Shown here piece after piece: positions 47,825-59,136 of a DNA stretch of 64,000 nucleotides. The stretch's first letter is position 1, and the number at the start of each line of letters is the position of its first letter. Under the pieces are notes generated by a model. The model saw only the letters and a program-made list of their open reading frames with translations, ran no database searches and had not been told where the DNA came from. The translations under genes were made by a program, and so were the position numbers. The DNA lies in the NCBI GenBank assembly GCA_032158295.1, contig CM063245.1, forward strand, positions 7,426,700 to 7,490,699, written 5' to 3'. Source of the DNA: Pycnopodia helianthoides. Its lineage: Eukaryota > Echinodermata > Asteroidea > Forcipulatida > Asteriidae.

Positions 47825-48529
47825 GTGGCGGTAAACCAAGTGAAGGAGGTATAACGCAACCAGTTTGAATGAGAAACTACCGTGTGTTAAATTAAAAGAG
47901 AAACACAACGGGCATACAATAAAGGGTTTCCGTAACGGATGGCGCACTGTTTCTCTATCATTACTGACTGATACCACTCTGAATGCATCATAAAGTGCAT
48001 CTACCTATCTATAATTCATGCAGTTGCCCGACGTTTGCAACTTCTAGTATACAAATAAAGATAGCGTCGTCTACAATATTGGTGTGATTTTCTCGCGGCT
48101 GGAAGAGACCTGCGAGCTCGCAGTTCCGCTTAAGATGCCACTACTGATAATAGAAAAAAAATAAAAATAACACCTATTAAATAATATAGTTGTTTGCTAT
48201 AAGTGATGCACTCATGCACATCGCCAAACATTTTTGTAAAAGACAAGTCTCGCCAAACATACTTAAAAAGAAAATAATTGCCAAACATATTTGCAAAAGA
48301 GCTTTCGATATGGGCTAATGGGCTTTCGTAATATTATTTTAAGTATAAAACCTTCACCAACCTTCACCGTAAAGGGGTGTAGGTAGGACGCTTTGAGCTC
48401 CTTTTTAAAACCGAAACCCACTGGCCCATATCGTCGGAACAGACATGCGTGCCCATTCTGCTGCTCGGCGGATGAATACAAATAGTGTGATGAAATAAGC
48501 GTTACTTTTTTGCACATGCCCAAATCACG

Positions 48530-48670
48530 CGCAGGAGGGTGAAAGGGCCGGGCATCAAGTCTCAGCGAACAGCGGCCATTTTATCCATTGTCACGGTTGT
48601 GTTACACGTGCTGAATTTGAGTGTAAAATCTTCTCCATTTCCTGTTAATATTGTCGAAATTTTTCGAAAC
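48530..48670 (+). promoter_or_regulatory. Probable promoter / 5' UTR of the DDX5/17-type gene
   Basis: GCGGCCATTTTATCC at 48,570-48,584 contains a reverse YY1-like core (GGCCATTTT), common at TATA-less starts of housekeeping genes. The ATG at 48,671 follows about 100 bases later. The frame stays open upstream to an ATG at 48,539, but family comparison favours the later start. The transcription start itself is inferred. Confidence 0.35.
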
Positions 48671-48738
48671 ATGTCTAGATATGAAAGAGAGAGACACTTT
48701 GATGCCTCCGGACGGTCTGACAGGAGAGGAGGTGGAGG
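48671..48738 (+). CDS. DDX5/DDX17-type DEAD-box RNA helicase, exon 1
   Basis: First coding exon of the only clearly functional gene here. p68/p72-type helicases are nuclear ATP-dependent RNA helicases acting in splicing, transcription co-activation and microRNA processing. This exon encodes MSRYERERHFDAS and the start of an Arg/Gly-rich tail (22 codons plus two bases), with a GTAAGTG donor. The six exons seen (68, 220, 97, 200, 142 and 161 bases) give 296 continuous codons with consistent phases. Over half of the usual ~600 residues lie beyond the window. The very short first exon is followed by a 7.5-kb repeat-filled intron. DDX5 and DDX17 cannot be separated from this part. Confidence 0.9.
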
Positions 48739-49357
48739 GTAAGTGAAAGCCAATTAAGAATTACGACACATTATGCGCCTGATCATGCTGTTGGCGTGTT
48801 GCTGTGATGATGCATGCAATGACGGTCATGCTGGCAAATATTTTATTGGTAATTAATGGTTTCAGGTGAAAATTCCATTTCTCTCCACTGCATCAAGAGA
48901 GTCATGATTGGAAAGGTTTCTTCATGTGGAGTATTTTAAACTTTGTTTGATGAAAATTGGACAACAACATTGCCGTATCCGCACTGCCACTTAACATAGT
49001 TAGTAGTACCAGTAAGTACTAAGTAGGCATGTCGTACTCTAGACCCAGTAACTGGGGCGCTGTACTCCTTTTTCAAAATTTTGACATTTTCTGTCGTACT
49101 AGCGCCCCAGCGAAACCTACCAAAAATATGGGGAAGTGCAATATTTTCATAAAAAATCAGAGATGTCACACCAAAAATGCCCCAGAATGACGGAAATACC
49201 CAACGAATTACCTTCAAAACTGCCAACTGGCCTCTCCATATGTTTAAGATGTAACACCAGGCATGAAATTGTACTCACGGAAATTTGTGCGGCTAAAAAA
49301 GGATGATTTTTGAGACATTCCCGGTTTCCGTTGATCATGTCCAGCCATATTTTTTTA

Positions 49358-49386
49358 TCTGACTTCTCGCAACGAGAAGTCAGATG
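49358..49386. repeat. Perfect hairpin, 13-bp arms
   Basis: ATCTGACTTCTCG, loop CAA, exact reverse complement, in intron 1. A second hairpin with GTAACCCTCC/GGAGGGTTAC arms lies at 50,296-50,339. Confidence 0.9.
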
Positions 49387-50779
49387 CATTGTGGGTCCGG
49401 CTGTTTATGAAAACCTGGTTTCGGGGAGTGAGGTCTGGCGCCCGGCAATGACCGTATAGTTTGAAGGTGATTTAGATGCATATGACTCTTCTACATCGGT
49501 TGACTTATGTTCAAATGTTCTTTTAAAGTGTATTTAAAATTTGTTGTCGTGAGGGGTCGTGAGTTGTCAGTATTTAGTGCGACCGATCGTGCACTTAGTT
49601 TTTTTTCAACGGACCATAGGAAAATGAATGGGAGAAAAGGTACAAAAGTCAAACTTTGTGGTGAAATACTGTTTAATTTGAAAGTCATAAAGGAAAGAAA
49701 AGTAATAATATGTGAAGAAGTGAATTTTTGTTTATCAAAAATATTTCCAACATACACATGCTATCCATTTTTGTTTTAGTTTTTGGGTAGAATTCAAGTG
49801 AAATTTCGAAGCAAAGTACCAATGTTTACGATTTACTCGGAAAAACATCTAAAATAAGCTAATTTCGAAGTGCTTTTACCGGAAAACTACTCGGCCAAAT
49901 TTGATAATATTTTTACTTTTGTTCATCTGTTGTCAAGATCTTCCCAAAAATGCAAACAAATTTATGAAAAGTTGTTAATTTAAAAATGACCTGACATGCC
50001 TAATATAAGGGATTTATTTAGGCCTACTTATGGATGTTTGACTTTTTTTCCCTTTTTGTAATATTCCTCTGAAGGAATTGGGAGCTATAAGCTAAATTTA
50101 GACCTTTAAAAAGGATAATTTAATTGCACATTTCTTCTCGCGGATAGAACTCTCATGCACTCGTGCCCAAAGGAACAAATATGGAGTGTAGACTGTCTGA
50201 CTGTAGTAAAGCGAGCAGCGTGTTTTTCGCTCGTAGTACGAGTACTGTAGTCAAGTCGTAAGAAATCGCAGGCTCACATCATGTAGTTCAATAATCGTAA
50301 CCCTCCATCCTCCCGACAGTCGGAGACCGGAGGGTTACGAGTCATGCAGTGCAAAAAAGTGGCGAAATTGCAATTTCGACTATTTTTGTCAGACTAGTCA
50401 CCAGATTTGCCAAATTTTTACCACTTTCAAAAAACATGACACACATTCTAAGAACATGGATTTGATTTTCAATGTGTAATGAATCTACATATATATTACT
50501 CTAAACATCATTGACAAATTATTTGAAGAAAAAATGAACAAAAAATAGAATCTACTGTCAAAAGTAGCACAGCTTATAATTTGCATATCAAGGGTCTTTA
50601 AAAACCTACATTTTGGCATGAGCAATGACTTTGTGAAATGTCTGATTGCTTTTAGATTTCATTTGGGCATGAACTAGGTGCATATGTGTGACATGTCATA
50701 TTATGAGGATAGACCAATTACACCTTTGATGGGTATTTGGCAGGGGTCTTAATATTCGTCCAACTTAAAAAATAATTAT

Positions 50780-51745
50780 TTGAGCCTGCGATGTCCAACG
50801 ACTCGACTACGAGCGAAAAATACAAACAATGCAATGCGCGCATACACAGCGCTGTGTGAAGCACATTCCACGTGTCTGCGCAATTTACAGATTGCGCACA
50901 TTTTTGCAAAATCGGCCGCTTGAACTGCCAATCTAAGGAGCACAAACTTAAGATTGCGCACAATTTGCAAGGTCGGGCAGATTAACTGCCAATTTTGCCA
51001 AATCCGATGTGCAAATCCGTTGATTGCGCTCAACACATGAACGATCGTGGACGTATCGTCAATCGTATCGAATATAAATAAACTTTCCGACCTACCGACC
51101 CTATTTTTAAATGACATGTAATCGGAAACCCCTTTTTTGTTTGGCCTTACTTGCGTGTGTATTATCAGTCATAAAATCCAAGATGGCCGCCATGGCGTCG
51201 GCATCTTTCGGCTGCTGACTAATAATTTGTCGGCACTTTTAAAGACCCTTTCGGAGCTCTCAATTTTAATGAAGAGATTGGTTTGTAGATATTTAATAGT
51301 CAAAGAAGACGATCACAAATAATTATTACCTAGAAAAAAATGTCTGACTTTTACCAATTTAACATGTTTTAGTCAACATTGAAATAAAAACTAGAACATA
51401 TCCAGAAAAATTTAAAGATATCTCCGTGATTTGAGCCTGCGATGTCCTATGACTCGACTACGAGCGAAAAATACTCATAATTCAAAAGGCAGCGCGCACG
51501 TGTGTACAAGGCGCTGTGTGAAGCGTATTTCATGGATTTGCGCAATCTGAAGATTGTGCACATTTTTGCCCGATCGGCCGCTTGAACTGCCAATCTAAAG
51601 AGCGCAAGATTGCGCACATTTTGCAAGGTTGGGCAGATTAACTACAAAATCTGTAGAGCGCAAACTACAGTTTGCGCGCAATTTTGCCTAATTCGCTGTG
51701 CAAATCCATTGATTGCGCTCAATGCATGAACGAGACGTATCGTTT
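50780..51745. repeat. Diverged direct duplication of ~300 bp
   Basis: 50,780-51,065 and 51,432-51,745 share GAGCCTGCGATGTCC, GACTCGACTACGAGCGAAAA, CGGCCGCTTGAACTGCCAAT and CATTGATTGCGCTCAA-like words. Inside each, an ATTGCGCACATTTTGC word recurs. A shorter reverse copy of the start lies at about 50,217-50,275. Not coding. Confidence 0.85.
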
Positions 51746-52261
51746 CTTCCACGTAATTTTTTTCTCCTCTTTTTTTACACGTCTTTCCGTTTTCCCTCCC
51801 CTTTTTTTGGCTGAGGACTTACAAAAACAACAAGTTACAACTTTTCTGAAGTGTAATTGCAGACCATTGAGCAAGGACTACCAAGTTTTTAAAATTGTAG
51901 TGCACAGTTTTAAACTGGGGACTTTGATTTAAAATTGAAGAGTGAGGAAAATTTACGGTCTGATGGAAAATGAAAACAATGAAGTATTTTCCCCCTATTA
52001 ACTTGACCTAGTCCCACTACCGCCTTTGAGTGCGGTGCTGACGCCTGGGTCACCTTGCCCAAAATTCGTATGTGCATCCCCTTGGCTGCTGCTTCCCAGG
52101 TTGTATCGTGAACTTGGGTGTGATCCCTGGCTACACGGCAGTTAACGGTTGTACGGCTTCTGACTGGCACCCCCGAACAAAGATATTTACAAAATAGGGA
52201 GACCGCCATAGGGCTAGATAGCTCAGTTGGTAGAGCGTCAGTACGTTAATCCGGAGGTCGT

Positions 52262-54035
52262 TAGACTTGATTTCAAGTCTGAGATCACGGTTATTTCTCT
52301 GAATCAGCCACGCAAAACGCCCCCACAGATTAGCTATTAAACGCCCTAACTCGCAATCTCAGACTTGACCCTCTTGTGTGTACGGGATATTCATTTATTC
52401 ACAACTGAAATTTACATAACAACACTGATACCAGAGAGATGACCAATCAGGAGGCCACAAAACCAATGTTGGCCGCGTCTAATGCAAGTAGGTTACAGTC
52501 ACATCAGCATTTTCTATAAAATCGCATTGGTCTCAACTTGGTTGTAATTTTTTATAGTGCTTGGTACGTATTGTATTTATAATTTATGGCTAAAATAGTA
52601 CAACATGTTGAAAAATAAACTTAATATAATACCTGATTCCTACTAGACGAAAAACTGTTGACCTATTGGTTTGAATGGAATCGTCCAGTGATTTTTCTCC
52701 AACGTTTTTATTTATTTTGAATTTAATAACAAGAATCGATTTGTGAGTTTTTTATTCTAAACTCAATTTGAATTACTGGCAGTTCAGTTACAATGTGCAT
52801 CAATGTTGTATTTCTGTACTATATCCCGTGGTATAAACGGTTGAGTTTGAATATGCATTTTTATTGAAGGCCAGGGCTCGACCTTAACGCTAGCCCGGCG
52901 TACATTGGCTAGTAAAAACTGCTGCAGGCAAGTAAAAACCACTTCTCAACTTGCCCGGCGGGCTACTTAAAAATATGTGCACCTTCCTTGTTTTTCAGAT
53001 GTGATAAAAGAAAATAAAAATAAATCTTCAAATCTTCATTACCTTGTGTGTAATGAATGTAACTTTATTTTGTTGCAAATGCAACCACGCTACACGTTTA
53101 CGGTTCGGATAACCGTAAAAAAATTCACTTGAAAGTGCCGCGGAACGCATGACCACATCGTGATCTCGATGTACACAACATGCTACCCGTGCGACACTCA
53201 AGCAGTCACATCGTTTCCACTTTACAGGTCTGTAGTCTTTGTTATCACGTGACTTTGCGTGCTACAATAAAGCTAAGATACATTGAACGCTAGAGGGCGT
53301 GTCAAAACAATACGATAGAATGAGAAACAACCAGTGCGGTACGCGATAGCATACAAAATCCGGTTACAAACGCCTTGGCGAAAGACTACGTTTCTATGCA
53401 GAAGGTTATTCCCCCCGAACGTGCAATAATCATTATCACTGGTGTCGTGATAAAAGCGTATACAGCAATGGCGTCGCTGATCCGCACGCAAAATCCGTTG
53501 ACAGCGTGGTCTGCGGAGCACACTTGGAAATCCGAAATGTCGGCTGGTTTTACGAAAAACTATACGCAACATTTAGGCTTCATTTTACAAAAATGACAGA
53601 GTTTAGGATCCCCTGGATAAATGGAAAGATTAGTTAATTGTATAATGTAAGATTTGTTTCTCTTTATTTTATTTTTGTTCGTTGTTTTATAGGTTTATTT
53701 TGCGGCGTGGTTGTGCCAAGTCAAAATACTGTAGTGTTAGTGTTATAAAGACGCAATGTTTACGATCGCATGCACGGTTGCGTAAATGATTTTTTTTAAA
53801 CCCTAAATTTTGTGTCTGAAACGGACGGTTACGTGTAACCGACCGTTTCAGAAATGGTAACACGTTTACAAAAATAACCGTAACCGCACAGGCTTATGCG
53901 TGTGTTGTGACAGCGAGTACAAGCAACTAAAACGTGTTCACAGAGAATTTTTACTACCGGGCTGCAACATGTGGCGGTAAATGTCCACCGTTAAAAATCC
54001 AAAATCCGTCACCCGCAGACTAGGAACCAAGTCTA
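52262..54035 (+). mobile_element. DNA element with palindromic ends, 9-bp TSD (copy C)
   Basis: The ends TAGACTTGATTTCAAGTCTG and (reverse) TAGACTTGGTTCCTAGTCTG agree at 17 of 20 bases. The flanks are GGAGGTCGT (52,253-52,261) and GGAGGTCTT (54,036-54,044), a 9-base duplication with one change, inside the SINE. Its left 600 bases match copy A (1,735-2,365). The rest contains a later insertion starting near 52,870 and a hairpin at 53,815-53,852. No transposase. Confidence 0.8.
53815..53852. repeat. Near-perfect hairpin, 18-bp arms
   Basis: TCTGAAACGGACGGTTAC followed almost at once by its reverse complement (two differences). It lies inside copy C. Confidence 0.85.
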
Positions 54036-55195
54036 GGAGGTCTTTGGTTCAAATCCCACTCTAGTCAATTTTTCTTTGTTCAACCCCAAACCTGCATTTT
54101 TAGTGTTAGATTTTTCAGATTGTTTTCGTACGAAATTGATTTTCGGATTTTTCGTAAATTCTCATACCTGAGTAAAGAATAGCTGCACAGTGTGGTTCAG
54201 GCCTGTGAATTCTGTGCTATAAACAGCTTTGGAGTAAGGCTATTCAAACATCAATACTTTTTCCCATAAAGGTCCTTGCATAAAAAAATTTTGGTTGAGT
54301 CTTTCAGTCAGCGAGTGAAAAAAAAGTTGAGGGGAAACTATGTACCGACACAGTAAGTCAGCATACTACACAGTACATGGGCTAATCGATGGAGGTAAAA
54401 CTAGACACAAACTCTACTGTCTTATTTACAAAACCAGAAACAAAATTTTTTATCGGCTGTTGAATTCCATCGTAGTGAGAAACAATTTTTCCATTGGCTG
54501 ATCTAGCGGTATTGTGAGCTATATACCGTATAGCACATACACTATGTGTGCATTGTGTGTGCAGGATGTACTATGTTGTGCTGTACTACAGTACCGGCCA
54601 GAGTAAAAGCCCCCACGATACACGATCATCGTGACGTGAAACATGAACACGAAAAACAGTCGAAAAATAGTGTGTCTTAATCCGTCTGAAACACGATCCC
54701 CCGCAATTAACCCATTATAGCCAAAGGATTAGCAGACAATAAACTTCCTTATCAAAGAGGACTTGTTATCCGACTTGGTTTCCAACAGTAACACATCCGC
54801 TTGACACTTGGCAGCCATGTGCATGTACAAAATGTAGCACCCACGATGTCGGCATATGGCTAGCGCTAAACGCTGTCTTGGTTTGAAAAAGGCCATCGAC
54901 AATCATCCAATCCCCCTTTGAAGGTCCGTGTGTGTTAGGTGAAACCACTTCTAGTAGGAACCATTTACAGGGTTCACCCATTAGGCAATGGCGGGAGTCC
55001 GCTGACGAAACACAGTTGAAACCGCACGAGCAAGCTGAAACACATTGTCAAAAAAGGTCCCACTGTAGTCACAAACAAACATTTGCGGAAATTGTTTTGT
55101 TTTTTGTTTTTTTGTTTTTTAACTGAGGAGGTTCGTGTAAGTAAATTACACGGACCATTGAGAAAGGACCCACACAGACGTTTCGCCGCGCGGAC

Positions 55196-55305
55196 GGGAC
55201 ATTCAATTTTCCCCAATGATTAATTCGCTGGCTAGCTCATTGCCAGCCCCGGGACATTCAAGTTTCCCCAATGATTAATTCGCTGGCTAGCTCATTGCCA
55301 GCCCC
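55196..55305 (+). repeat. 55-bp tandem duplication
   Basis: Two units (55,196-55,250 and 55,251-55,305) differ at one base. Each ends in CTGGCTAGCTCATTGCCAGC, itself a short inverted repeat. Confidence 0.95.
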
Positions 55306-56230
55306 AAGAGTCCAATGTACAGTGGAACTGTGCTCCGCAGACCATGCTGTCAGTGTCAACAGAATTTGCGTGCGGACCAGCGACGCAAGTGCTGTATTAG
55401 CTTTTATCGCGACACCAGCGTATTGCATGTTCGGGGGAATAACCTTCTGCATGCACAGAAACGTAGAGTCTTTCGTCAAGGCGTCTGTAACCGGATTTTG
55501 TATGCTATCGCGTAATGCTCTGGTATATTTCTCATGCTATTGTATTGTTTTGAAACGCCCTCTAGCATTCAATGTTTCTTAGCTTTATATAGCTCGCAAA
55601 GTCGCGTGATAACAAAGACTACACTCCTGTAAATTGGAAAAGATGTGAATGTTTGTGTGTCGCGCGTTGTGTACATCGTGATCCGCGGCACTTTCAAGTG
55701 AATTTTCAAGGAAGTGCTTTGACTGATCGCCGACCGCTAATTTCGAAACCTGCAAACAGCAAGTTCATGTGTGCATTCGTCCGTGAACAGGTTCTTTGTA
55801 GGGATACATTGTGTTTCGTGTGGGCTTAGGAAATGGTATCGAATTACTATAAGCCTGTTTAATCCCCCATCGTGTCTTAATCCACACGGTACACGATGAT
55901 CGTGTTTTGTGTGTGGCTTATACTCTGAGCTTTACTGTATGTGCACTGCCTGGACGGAAACTTCAAAGTTCTGTGGGCGAAGCTTTTTGACAGCATTGGT
56001 TAAGATATTCAGAGTTTTGTCATACTCTTGCAAATATTTTTGACTGGCCAGCCAGACCATTTTGGCAAGGTATTTTGGCTGGTCCGCCGCTGTTTCACTG
56101 GCATTTTGCCAGCAGACCACTATTAAGATAGAGCCCTGGTTTTTATTTTGTATTATGTTTAGTAATTTGGCCTGTGGTCCACGAGTGAAATGTTAATAAA
56201 CCAATACCAATAAAACGCACAATTTTTCAG

Positions 56231-56450
56231 GTTTCGTGGTGGAAATAGTTTTGGTGGAGGAGGTGGCCCTCCTCGATTTGGTGGGCGTGGAGGGGGAAGA
56301 GGTGGCAGTTTCGGAAGTATGGGAGGGCTAAGAGAGAAGTTTGGTCAGCCTGGAGAAAGACTACGAAAGATACGTTGGGATCCTGCAAGGCTCACTCCAT
56401 TTGAAAAGAACTTTTATAAGGAACATCCTGATGTTACAAATAGGCCACAG
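56231..56450 (+). CDS. DDX5/DDX17-type helicase, exon 2
   Basis: 220 bases between TTTTTCAG and GTGAGT. Residues 23-96 begin with a Gly-rich RGG-like region (FRGGNSFGGGGG, FGGRGGGRGG) that in this family binds RNA. The conserved lead-in follows (KFGQPGERLRKIRWDPARL, then FEKNFYKEHPDV). The FEKNFYxEHP phrase is diagnostic for the p68/p72 group (DDX5, DDX17, yeast Dbp2). Confidence 0.95.
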
Positions 56451-57631
56451 GTGAGTAAAACATAAATAAAAAATTCACCCTTGTTTTAATGCGAAACTAA
56501 TTTGATATTTGTATCCACACTGCCAAGAGTAAAAAAACCTAACATTTCATGACAGCATTGACGGCAACAAAGAAGAAAACAAAATTTGAAACAAAATTAC
56601 CAAATACCAGAGGCCATTCTTGTTATAACAAGCTTTTGTGTAAACATCTATATAAAGCTGTGGACTGTTTTAGTGAACGATTGTGTAGTCTACAGGCCTG
56701 GAATTTCATCTTTGAGAGGGCAAGGTCATTTTTATTTTGCAATGGGCCCTTAAAGTCTATGGGAAACTTTTGAAGGGGCTCCAAGGCCCAGACCAGGTCA
56801 ACGAAGGCTGTGGCCTCCGTGTAATCAGGCATGTGAGACTTCCGCGTTTACGCGGAAATCCACGTTTATATTTTCCAATTCCAAGTTTTTCACGCTGGCT
56901 CCGCATTTTTCCCGGCTCCGCATTTTTCCCGTCTTGAATGTGGATGGCTGGTCCGTATTTTTTCAATTATTTTTCATCAAGCAGCAAGTAATTTACTGCA
57001 AAACACTCGCACAGAGCAGAGAAAGGGAACCTGTCATAGTGAAGCAATTTGCGATTTAGTTTTGATACGTGACTCGAAGGCTAGACCTTGTAAAATTCTC
57101 CAGGATAGTCTTTGATTAAGCCTGTTCATTTTTTAGTTAAGTACAATGTCCCATTATACTTTTGCCCATGTCGTCGTCCCGTTCCACCAAGAGAGGGCGC
57201 TTTACTAAAAACTGTATTAAAAAGCCAACACCTTGAGCCAAGACTTTTTCAAGTGGACAAGGAAACTAAATACAGTCAAGGACAATCACGCTTGTAGAAC
57301 ACCTGTCTAAGGAATGCCACAAAAACACATGCCTGGTAATTCCAGGCGTAAATCTAGGAGGGCATTTTCAACTGAGAACATGTCAGCTGAAACGTCCCCT
57401 TTTCCATCCCCTTTTCCATGCCTTATCCTATCAACCTTGGTCACCTTGCCCAATTCCCTGACATGGCCCCACAATCCGGACATGCAATTTTTAGCATTAG
57501 AAGTTCAATTTTTTTCCCGGATTTTTCATCTTCGTCGATTCTTATGCCTGTTATTGGCTAAACAAGCTTACCTAATAAATGTTCAGCACTATTTTAAACA
57601 ATTGTGTGTCTTAAAATAATTTTTATTTCAG

Positions 57632-57728
57632 TCTGAAATAGACCGTTTCATGAGGGAAAAGGACATAACAACAAAAGGTGACAACTGCTCAAGACCTGTG
57701 TTTCGGTTCACTGAAGCATGCTTTCCAG
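57632..57728 (+). CDS. DDX5/DDX17-type helicase, exon 3
   Basis: 97 bases between TTATTTCAG and GTAAGG, residues 97-128 plus one base. It includes IDRFMREKDITTKGDNCSRP and FRFTEACFP, corresponding to the '[21 protein letters not shown]...F' segment just upstream of the Q motif. It is somewhat more diverged than the core. Confidence 0.95.
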
Positions 57729-57963
57729 GTAAGGCCATTCCAATTTAGTTATTTGGTTTGCGGATTTTGTAGGTGCTGAAAAAGCTTGTTAAATGATTTG
57801 TACACAAGTACATGTCAATTCATTGAATAATAATCATACTCTCTGCTTACTCAGGTCTATGGGGTCTACTTTGCTTCTTTTAATGTTCTAAATAATACCC
57901 ATTATAACTTAGTTTTTCTTTTGTATTATTTTATTTGTTTCTGCCAATTGAAAATAATTGCTT

Positions 57964-58035
57964 GATGAATTAATGAATAAATGAATGGATGAATGAAGGG
58001 ATGAGTGAATAAATGAATCGGAGAACAAATGAATC
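57964..58035. repeat. TGAA-type microsatellite in intron 3
   Basis: A run of imperfect ATGAATGAA and AAATGAATG units. Low complexity, no gene. Confidence 0.8.
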
Positions 58036-58085
58036 AGATAACACTTTTTTGATTTTTATTTACTATTTTGCACCCAAACACATAA

Positions 58086-58336
58086 GTGCACAGCCACAAT
58101 CATGGGTACACTTTTTGTTACAAAGACACCAAATGAACAACACATAAATATTGAGTAACTCTTTGCAGATCTTGTATTCAACAAACTCAAATACTTTCTA
58201 CTCTTCACTCACACAGCACTGGTTAATTAATTTACGAAGAACATTAAAATAACTGTTACATCACCGGTTTTCAAACTGTTGTTCATAACATGGACACACA
58301 CAAAAATGTGTACCCATGATTATTGTGGCTGTGCAC
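58086..58336. mobile_element. 251-bp MITE in intron 3
   Basis: Left end GTGCACAGCCACAATCATGG and right end TTATTGTGGCTGTGCAC are inverted, and GGGTACA/TGTACCC continues the pairing. ATAA flanks both sides, a possible 4-base duplication. No coding sequence. Confidence 0.75.
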
Positions 58337-58878
58337 ATAAATATTGCAACTAGACCTAAGATGGAATTTCAAGAGCTGTATGTAATGGACATTTGGGTTG
58401 TGAGAAAAAAATGTTGCACTCTTTTAAAGCCCTGGCTACAAAAATTTATGCAATGAAGAAATTTAAAGAGCAAGGGAAAGGACCAATAAAATTTGTTGAT
58501 GTACTCATTTTCCAATAGATAGAGTCCTCAAGTGAGTGGGGAAAAATTGTAAATTGTTAATTGTTTCTCTAAATTTATTTTTGGGTGGTTGCGCGAAGTC
58601 AACTGCAATGTTTTTGATTGCATGGTGGTAGTTTAAATGATTTTTTAAAAACCCTAAATGTGTTTTACTGAAAGTGGTTAGGAGAATACATTGCATCTGA
58701 ATTTTAACAGTATTTTGGCAAGTAAATATCACCTGTTCTGAAATTGCAAAACAAGCACAATGTTACTTATCACAGGTAAGTTTGCAAAAAGATCCCACTT
58801 AGAATGTTACCATATTTTTAAGTTGAATACTATTCACTTTGTTGCTTGCTTGAGAAAACAAAAACTCACCATAATTAG

Positions 58879-59136
<258 letters not shown>

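Larger units (their letters stand above)
52010..54080 (+). mobile_element. tRNA-like SINE split by a DNA element
   Basis: The SINE body (52,010-52,205) leads into a tRNA-like head GATAGCTCAGTTGGTAGAGC and continues to 52,261. It resumes after the insertion at 54,036 with a good B box (TGGTTCAAATCCC). Joining the two halves restores a tRNA-Asn-like layout, though that identity is a guess. The same family is seen at 38,955-39,180. Confidence 0.75.
52870..56143. repeat. Inverted pair of a dispersed repeat
   Basis: 52,870-53,540 and 55,330-56,143 are reverse copies of one repeat. Shared words include GTAGTCTTTGTTATCACG, CGCTAGAGGGCG/CGCCCTCTAGC and a TGCTCCGCAGACCA word. The outer edges read CCAGGGCTCGA and GAGCCCTGG. 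Open frames in both (for example 53,273-53,572 and 55,271-55,582) share a CSADHAV phrase. They show no start, domain or splice support, and I do not call them genes. Confidence 0.7.
48739..56230 (+). other. Intron 1 of the DDX gene
   Basis: GTAAGTG to TTTTTCAG. It is filled with repeats annotated separately: hairpins at 49,358 and 50,296, a direct duplication at 50,780/51,432, a split SINE at 52,010-54,080 and an inverted repeat pair at 52,870/55,330. No other gene is recognised inside it. Confidence 0.85.

Noticed and set aside
48539..48670. Upstream ATG extending the helicase N-terminus by 44 codons
   Set aside because: The frame is open, but the extra residues are hydrophobic and unlike the family. 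The ATG at 48,671 gives the expected charged start.
54766..54981. THAP domain on the - strand (contains MPTSWVLHF)
   Set aside because: The first zinc-binding cysteine is replaced and no FPxD, Trp or C-x2-H follows.
55271..55582. 103-codon frame as a gene, with its reverse relative at 53,273-53,572
   Set aside because: Both lie in one dispersed repeat. The similarity is explained at DNA level and no domain or splice signals were found.
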